NCBI GenBank assembly: GCA_030592605.1 | Contig: JAUVIT010000017.1 | Coordinates: forward strand, 1-11,819 | DNA length: 11,819 bases | Direction of reading: 5' to 3' | Origin: Bacteroidota bacterium | Lineage (GTDB): Bacteria > Bacteroidota > Bacteroidia > Bacteroidales > GCA-2748055 | Shown: in pieces, positions 7,487 to 11,819 of the stretch | How the letters are laid out: every line of letters begins with the position of its first letter | How positions within the stretch are numbered: position 1 is the first letter of the stretch | Translations under genes and position numbers: made by a program | Notes under the pieces: generated by a model | The model's input: the letters and a program-made list of their open reading frames with translations, nothing else | The model's database searches: none | What the model was told of the DNA's origin: nothing

Positions 7487-8263
7487 TTACCAATCCTTTT
7501 CTGTTTTCACCTTGGCTGCCGCCGCTTTTTTCTTATCTACCTTCTCCTTCACATCTTTCTCCTGCTGCTGAATTGCTTTCAGCATGCGTTCTGCATCTTC
7601 TTTGGAAATCTCCTGGGGCACAGGCTGTTGATCCTGTCGATCCTGTTGATCGTCGCCCTGATCCTGCTGCTGATCTTTATTCTGATCCTGGTCCTGGTCT
7701 TGATTCTGATCCTGGTCCTGGTCCTGGTCTTGATTCTGATCCTGGTCCTGATCCTGGTCTTTATCCTTATCCTGCTCCTGGTCCTGTTGTTCCTGGTCTT
7801 TATCCTGCTCCTGGTCCTGATTTTGCTGTTGCTGCTCATTCAGCTTCTGCTTTGCATAGGCCAGATTATATCGGGTATCCTCATCAGAAGGGTTAAGCCT
7901 CAGGCTGTTCTTATAGGCTTCAATACTAGGAGCATACTGCTGGGCTTCAAGCAGACTGTTACCAATGTTGTGCCAAATTCGGGCTGTTTTTCCTGCATCA
8001 TCGGTCTGATCCAGTAAAGATTGATACTGTTTAACAGTTTCCTCATACTTCTCCTGGCCATATAGAGCGGCGCCTGTATTAAACTCGGCTTCGTAGGACT
8101 CCTGGTTGATATTTTCCGCTTTACGAAACTGAACTTCGGCTTCACCAAATTCCTCATTTTCGTAAGCCCGGATTCCATCCCGAATCACCTTTCGTTCATT
8201 TTGACCATAAGCCGAAATGATTCCCATCAGCACCAGCAATATCAGACCCGATCTCTTTACCAT
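7487..8263 (-). CDS. batC: BatC: TPR protein with Gln/Asp-rich low-complexity region
   Basis: This 258-residue protein has a signal peptide (about 1-20, ending SAYGQ). TPR-like helices span about 22-140, with clear units near 57-90 and 92-127 (ARIWHNIGNSLLEAQQYAPS). A Gln/Asp-rich tract follows (143-213). The conserved-looking end runs from about 219 (EISKEDAERMLKAIQQQEKD) through a Lys/Ala-rich helix to a terminal KDW, an ending I recognise from Bacteroidota BatC proteins. TPRs imply protein binding, probably to other Bat proteins at the periplasmic face. The tract is encoded by hexanucleotide repeats (see the repeat entry), so its length can change without a frameshift. The gene starts 6 bases after the batB stop and ends 9 bases before batD. 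The AT-rich leader has no Shine-Dalgarno sequence, as is common in this phylum. Confidence 0.9.
   Translation of the reverse strand: MVKRSGLILLVLMGIISAYGQNERKVIRDGIRAYENEEFGEAEVQFRKAENINQESYEAEFNTGAALYGQEKYEETVKQYQSLLDQTDDAGKTARIWHNIGNSLLEAQQYAPSIEAYKNSLRLNPSDEDTRYNLAYAKQKLNEQQQQNQDQEQDKDQEQQDQEQDKDKDQDQDQDQNQDQDQDQDQNQDQDQDQNKDQQQDQGDDQQDRQDQQPVPQEISKEDAERMLKAIQQQEKDVKEKVDKKKAAAAKVKTEKDW
7670..7783. repeat. Tandem hexanucleotide array inside batC
   Basis: Nineteen uninterrupted hexamers lie end to end. On the plus strand most are CTGGTC or CTGATC (Asp-Gln on the coding strand). Others are TTGATT (Asn-Gln), TTTATT (Asn-Lys), TTTATC and CTTATC (Asp-Lys) and CTGCTC (Glu-Gln). A longer unit is superimposed: CTGATC, two or three CTGGTC, then TTGATT, seen at 7682-7705 and 7706-7735. 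The array encodes residues 161-198 of BatC. Flanking sequence (to about 7625 and 7837) is also Gln/Asp-rich but irregular. Since the unit is 6 nt, slippage would add or remove two residues in frame. Confidence 0.9.
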
Positions 8264-8269
8264 TTTATA

Positions 8270-9313
8270 TTATTTATCCGTTTTAAACAGGTTCAGGCGC
8301 AGCCACAGTCGGTTTTTCCTGGAGCGAATAAAGAATTCCAGTACCAGAAAAAGAAGTGCAAAACCTGCAAAATACTGGAAGCGCTCCGCAAATTCTGCAA
8401 ACACCCGGGTAAACAATTCGACTCTTTCCAGCTTATCCAACTCATCAATCAGACTGTTAATCCGGTCCCCCGGGATGTAGGCCCCCTGACCCTCTGTGGC
8501 CACTTCCTTTAGTAGTTTTTCATTCAGTTTACTTACCACCACGTTTCCATCACGATCTCGTCTTGTGGTACTGCTACCCGGTGAGACAGGTATCGGAACT
8601 CCATTGGGATCGCCCAATCCAACCGTATATACTTTAATGCCTTTTTCTGCTGCGCGACTGGCCTCGCCTACAGCATCATCCTCATGATTCTCCCCATCGG
8701 TAATCACCACGATGGCCTGGCTGGGAATACTGGCTCCTGCCATACGTTCATCCTCACTACTTGAAAAAGAACGAACCGCCAGATGAATAGCCGAGCCGAT
8801 GGCAGTTCCCTGTTTTGATACCATATCCGGACCCGCTCCGGAAAGAAACATCTTTACACTGGGGTAATCATCTGTAATTGGAATTTGGGTATAGGCGTCA
8901 CCAGCAAATACAATCAAGCCAATCTTATCATTGGACATACGATCGACCATCCGGTTAATCATCTGCTTGGAACGCTCAAGCCTGGATGGTTTAATATCTT
9001 CAGCCAGCATGCTGTTGGATACGTCAAGAGCAATGATGATCTCCCTTCCCTTATGTTCTACCTCCTGCAGCCTGGATCCGATTCTGGGTCCCGAAGCAGA
9101 AATAATCAGTAATACCGTTCCTGTAAAAAGAAGTAGAAATTTCCAGTGCAGGGCCCAGGCAGAAGCCTCCGGCATAAGTTCCTCAAGTAAGCTATTATCG
9201 CCTAACTTTACCAGGGAACGCCTGCGGTGATTCCAATAGAGCAAGTATCCTACAATCATCAGTCCCGCGGCCAGCAGGAACCATAATATATCCTTATGTG
9301 CAAACTGGATCAT
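8270..9313 (-). CDS. batB: BatB: membrane-anchored von Willebrand A domain protein
   Basis: This 347-residue protein has two N-terminal transmembrane helices (about 9-26 and 58-75), a von Willebrand factor A domain (about 90-290) and a C-terminal helix (about 313-330). The MIDAS metal site is complete: D97-x-S99-x-S101 in ALDVSNSM, T170 in KQGTAIGSA and D206 in ITDGEN. An intact MIDAS suggests Mg-dependent binding of an acidic ligand. A Ser/Thr- and Arg/Asp-containing loop (243-257) precedes the last part of the domain and is longer than in BatA. It starts 2 bases after the batA stop and is followed after 6 bases by batC. It and BatA are paralogues. Position as the second VWA gene and the DVSNS variant of the motif fit BatB. 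The A domain should lie in the periplasm or cytosol depending on helix orientation, which I cannot fix from sequence alone. Confidence 0.93.
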   Translation of the reverse strand: MIQFAHKDILWFLLAAGLMIVGYLLYWNHRRRSLVKLGDNSLLEELMPEASAWALHWKFLLLFTGTVLLIISASGPRIGSRLQEVEHKGREIIIALDVSNSMLAEDIKPSRLERSKQMINRMVDRMSNDKIGLIVFAGDAYTQIPITDDYPSVKMFLSGAGPDMVSKQGTAIGSAIHLAVRSFSSSEDERMAGASIPSQAIVVITDGENHEDDAVGEASRAAEKGIKVYTVGLGDPNGVPIPVSPGSSTTRRDRDGNVVVSKLNEKLLKEVATEGQGAYIPGDRINSLIDELDKLERVELFTRVFAEFAERFQYFAGFALLFLVLEFFIRSRKNRLWLRLNLFKTDK

Positions 9314-9315
9314 AC

Positions 9316-10311
9316 TTAGGGAATTGTTCTTAATAGGGTATATCTGAGGAGTATTTCAAGCAGCAGGATTAACATGGCAGCCAACAGGAAAGGGAAATAC
9401 TCTTCCTTTTTCTTGCTAAAATGTTTAACATCAAGCCTTGTTTTCTCAAGTTGATCAATCTCCTGGTAAATTTCTCGTAATTTGTTGTTATCTGTAGCCC
9501 TGAAGTAAGTGCCGCCGGTGGTCTCTGCAATTCGTTGCAAGACCTCTTCGTCAATTTCGACAGGCATATCCCTGAGGACTGTTCTGCCAAACATATCCTG
9601 AACCTGGATGGGTGCATTTCCCTTGGAACCCACACCAATGGTATAAACCCTGATATCATAACCGGCTGCAATTTCAGCAGCAGTTACCGGTCCCACATCT
9701 CCCCTGTTGTTCACACCATCGGTAAGGAGAATGATCACTTTGCTTTTAGCTTTGCTTTCTTTAATCCGGTTTACTGCCGTTGCCAGCCCCATCCCAATGG
9801 CGGTTCCATCTTCTATCACGCCAAAATCAACCTCCTTTAGAAAATTGACCACCACAGCCCTGTCGGTAGTCATGGGGCACTGGGTAAAACTCTCACCGGC
9901 AAATACCACCAGTCCAAAACGGTCGTCTTCCCGGGCATTTACAAATTCAATCCCCACATTTTTTGAAGCTTCCAGCCTGTTGGGCCTGAAATCCATGGCT
10001 TTCATGCTGCCAGAAACATCCATACAGAGTACGATATCGATACCTTCAGTAGTAACCTGTTCCCATTTGTTGGACGATTGGGGTCTGGCAAGTACTACTA
10101 TAATCAAGGTTATTACTGCCATTCGAAGCAAGGCAAGGAGATGGCGCAACCAGATCCTTGAGGATCCCATGCGTTCATCCAGGTTCTCAAAACCCGACAG
10201 TTTCAGGGGAGCCGTTCCTTTTCTACCCTTCCACAGGTACCATGCTGCCATCAATGGCACAATGGCCAGGGCATAAAAGAAAGCCGGATATGTAAATTCA
10301 ATATTACCCAT
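9316..10311 (-). CDS. batA: BatA: membrane-anchored von Willebrand A domain protein
   Basis: This 331-residue protein has transmembrane helices at about 8-26, 56-75 and 305-324, with a von Willebrand A domain (about 90-290) between the last two. The MIDAS is complete: D98-x-S100-x-S102 in CMDVSGSM, T170 in EDGTAIGMG and D198 in LLTDGVNN. The start is taken at ATG 10311 (GNIEFTYPAFFY), which gives the usual N-terminus running into the first helix. A TTG at 10368 would add 19 basic residues lying wholly inside the upstream gene. The chosen ATG overlaps the TAA of the upstream BatD-like gene by 8 nt, suggesting coupled translation. In MoxR-linked clusters such VWA proteins are thought to work with the AAA+ ATPase in assembling or activating partners. 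For Bat this remains inference. Confidence 0.94.
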   Translation of the reverse strand: MGNIEFTYPAFFYALAIVPLMAAWYLWKGRKGTAPLKLSGFENLDERMGSSRIWLRHLLALLRMAVITLIIVVLARPQSSNKWEQVTTEGIDIVLCMDVSGSMKAMDFRPNRLEASKNVGIEFVNAREDDRFGLVVFAGESFTQCPMTTDRAVVVNFLKEVDFGVIEDGTAIGMGLATAVNRIKESKAKSKVIILLTDGVNNRGDVGPVTAAEIAAGYDIRVYTIGVGSKGNAPIQVQDMFGRTVLRDMPVEIDEEVLQRIAETTGGTYFRATDNNKLREIYQEIDQLEKTRLDVKHFSKKKEEYFPFLLAAMLILLLEILLRYTLLRTIP

Positions 10312-11287
10312 CAGCAGCCTCCTTTTTCTCTTCCACACGATAGAACAAGGGATAGGTTTTCTGCACAAAGATATAGGCGTTATTCAGGTTGGTCTGATTA
10401 TCGACCGGAAGGGGATCTTCCTTTGCAAATTTCACCATGTCGGCCAACTCAAGCAATTCCTTCAGTATCTCATCAAGCAGTTGATCTTCCGGATTGGCCC
10501 TCCTGAATGCCTGAAGGATTTCATCTGTAGTGCTTTCCATGGCCGGAATATCATATTGCCGTTCAATATAGTGCCTTGTAATTTCGGTGAGTCGGGTATA
10601 ATAGTGCTTCACCTTACCTTTAGTCCAGATTTTCTCCTCCTTGAGTTTGTCGAGATCCCTGAATGCAACCACATGTGCAGGTTCCAGCGGTTTCTGCGAA
10701 AAACCCTCCGGATCACTCTTACGTTTCAGATACCTCCTGATCATCCAGAACGCCGCACCCACAAGTAGTAAGCCTCCCAATCCAGCAGCTGCCCAGGGAA
10801 GCACTTCTTTAAAAGATACCGGAGTATTGACGGGGGGCTTTATTGGTTTTATTTTCTGGGTGGTATCCACAAGCGGATCATACACATTGATAATCAAAGG
10901 CATGCTTCTTGCTGTATCAATTAAGACCCCTCTCATGTAGACTACCTCCTGCGAGGGTACAATTTGAGATCCTGATTCGAATCCAGTAATGATATAGGCT
11001 TGTTCTATAACCGTTCTACCCTCTAAAGCAATGGTATCTGAGGAAAAGGGGGAGATCACCTCAAGAGAGCTACTCAGAGTATCTTGAATAAGCGGTAGTC
11101 TAAGCTCAAGTTCACTGGCTGCGTCGACCCGAAGTGTGTAGGTAATTTGCTCGCCAATCATCAGAGAGTCGCTGCTTAGCATCGATTCCACACGGATCAG
11201 CTGCCCCTTTACCGGCATTGCCTGTAAAAGAAACAGACCCGTTAGAAACAGCCCCTTAATTACCCGTATGATTACCTTGCTGCGCAT
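10304..11287 (-). CDS. BatD-like single-pass membrane protein upstream of batA
   Basis: This 327-residue protein has a signal peptide (about 1-28, ending MPVKGQ) and one Ig-like extracytoplasmic domain (about 30-136) with MIGEQITYTL at 43-52. A Pro-rich linker (146-157) leads to a transmembrane helix (about 161-183), a basic stop-transfer segment and a cytosolic helical domain (about 200-317). Layout and motifs follow BatD at reduced size. The stretch YYTRLTEITRHYIERQYDI (229-247) to VKFA (285-288) lines up with FYEEIGKAIWGYLSHKLNI to SRFA in BatD. I do not know an established gene name. It may fall in a DUF4381- or BatD-type family. ATG 11287 is chosen because the signal peptide follows at once and only one base separates it from the DUF58 stop. 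An ATG at 11326 would add 13 polar residues and overlap DUF58. Between DUF58 and batA it is clearly part of the operon. Confidence 0.82.
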   Translation of the reverse strand: MRSKVIIRVIKGLFLTGLFLLQAMPVKGQLIRVESMLSSDSLMIGEQITYTLRVDAASELELRLPLIQDTLSSSLEVISPFSSDTIALEGRTVIEQAYIITGFESGSQIVPSQEVVYMRGVLIDTARSMPLIINVYDPLVDTTQKIKPIKPPVNTPVSFKEVLPWAAAGLGGLLLVGAAFWMIRRYLKRKSDPEGFSQKPLEPAHVVAFRDLDKLKEEKIWTKGKVKHYYTRLTEITRHYIERQYDIPAMESTTDEILQAFRRANPEDQLLDEILKELLELADMVKFAKEDPLPVDNQTNLNNAYIFVQKTYPLFYRVEEKKEAADG

Positions 11288-11288
11288 A

Positions 11289-11819
11289 TTAGCGTTGCTT
11301 GAAAAGCCTGATAAGTGGTTTGACATAATCTTCTCCGGTCCGGAGCGACACACTGTCAACCCCGGCCCTTGAAAAGATCTCCTTCATGATCTCCATATGA
11401 CTCTCCCATTTCATAGCATAATTCTCTCTGATCCGGTTTCTTGAGGTATCTATCCAGCGTTCCCTTCCAGTTTCAGCATCAAGTACCCGTAAAAGACCTA
11501 CGGCAGGCAGCGAAGTTTCACGCCTGTCGTACACATGAAGTGCTGCAACATCGTGCTTGTTGTTAGCGATCTGAAGAGAACGTGCATATCCCTTATCCCT
11601 GAAATCGGATATAAGAAAAGCAGTACACCTTTTTTTAATGGCATTGGTTAAGAACCTCAGGCTTTCCGATATATCGGTACCCCGACTCTGAGGATTGCAG
11701 TTCAGCAATTCTCTGATAATTCTAAGGATATGTTTCCGTCCCTTCTGGGGTGGAATGAACTTTTCAATGCGATCACTGAACATGATTACACCTATCTTAT
11801 CGTTATTTTCGATGGCGGA
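11289..11819 (-). CDS. DUF58-family protein, C-terminal part (cut by window edge)
   Basis: The reading frame is open to the last base of the window. The visible 176 residues are the C-terminal part of a DUF58 protein (full length usually about 290). Characteristic stretches are NNDKIGVIMFSDRIEKFIPP, then GRKHILRIIRELL, then GTDISESLRFL, then AFLISDFRD. The fold is von Willebrand A-like; GTD and SDFRD would be the later MIDAS-like positions, while the first loop lies outside the window. An internal ATG at 11783 is not the start, because the upstream codons continue the family pattern without a break. DUF58 proteins usually sit directly after a MoxR AAA+ ATPase gene and before VWA genes, and this fits. 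The next gene starts one base after its TAA, so it is co-transcribed with the bat genes. Confidence 0.92.
   Translation of the reverse strand, partial: SAIENNDKIGVIMFSDRIEKFIPPQKGRKHILRIIRELLNCNPQSRGTDISESLRFLTNAIKKRCTAFLISDFRDKGYARSLQIANNKHDVAALHVYDRRETSLPAVGLLRVLDAETGRERWIDTSRNRIRENYAMKWESHMEIMKEIFSRAGVDSVSLRTGEDYVKPLIRLFKQR

Noticed and set aside
7670..7783. Regular repeats suggesting a CRISPR array.
   Set aside because: The units are 6 nt with no unique spacers, lie in frame inside batC, and no cas genes are present.
7628..8017. Plus-strand open frame giving a very hydrophobic Leu/Ile/Val protein of about 129 residues.
   Set aside because: It is the antisense of the Asp-Gln hexamer array in batC; the 6-nt periodicity keeps all frames open and produces the Leu/Val alternation artificially.
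9707..10276. Plus-strand open frame of 189 codons, the longest on that strand in the right part.
   Set aside because: It lies wholly opposite batA, whose VWA motifs and MIDAS are unmistakable; the antisense product shows no domain-like pattern.
10312..10368. N-terminal extension of BatA from a TTG at 10368.
   Set aside because: The extension lies inside the upstream gene, is basic and not family-like; the ATG at 10311 gives the normal BatA N-terminus and length.

Overview
The window looks like chromosomal DNA of a Bacteroidota (Bacteroidetes) bacterium, probably in the Bacteroidales/Marinilabiliales range. The main reason is a complete, correctly ordered batA-batB-batC-batD-batE cluster, an arrangement best known from this phylum. 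The AT-rich leaders, mostly without Shine-Dalgarno sequences, agree with this. I see no rRNA, tRNA, CRISPR array, transposase or integrase. Coding density is very high, and no stretch without a gene exceeds about 70 bases.

Left part (1-3037): a stand-alone CheY-like receiver protein on the minus strand is divergent from a 751-residue membrane sensor on the plus strand. The sensor is built as two transmembrane helices, a HAMP-like segment, GAF, and three PAS domains, and it ends without any kinase, cyclase or other output domain. The gap between the two genes carries a 12-bp perfect palindrome. Sixteen bases after the sensor stop lies a small acylphosphatase gene that appears to start at TTG. 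Its end overlaps, tail to tail, the end of the next gene.

Right part (3027-11819, all minus strand): reading in the direction of transcription from the right edge, the order is a DUF58 protein (cut by the window end), a short BatD-like membrane protein, BatA, BatB, BatC, BatD, BatE and, after 66 bases, a CstA-family carbon-starvation transporter. From DUF58 to BatE every junction is between an 8-nt overlap and a 9-nt gap, so these seven genes almost certainly form one operon. A MoxR-type AAA+ ATPase is expected just outside the right edge.

How the genes fit together: the Bat proteins make a membrane-centred set. BatA and BatB are two von Willebrand A (MIDAS) proteins anchored at both ends. 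BatC and BatE carry TPRs, and BatE ends in an SH3-like domain. BatD is a large membrane-anchored protein with Ig-like repeats outside and a helical domain inside. The extra gene upstream of batA is a reduced version of BatD's layout, including its cytosolic helical domain. The system was named for aerotolerance in Bacteroides fragilis, but its molecular function is still not settled. The window holds no obviously new system. The points most worth a second look are the BatD-like paralogue, the orphan sensor/receiver pair and the hexanucleotide array inside batC.
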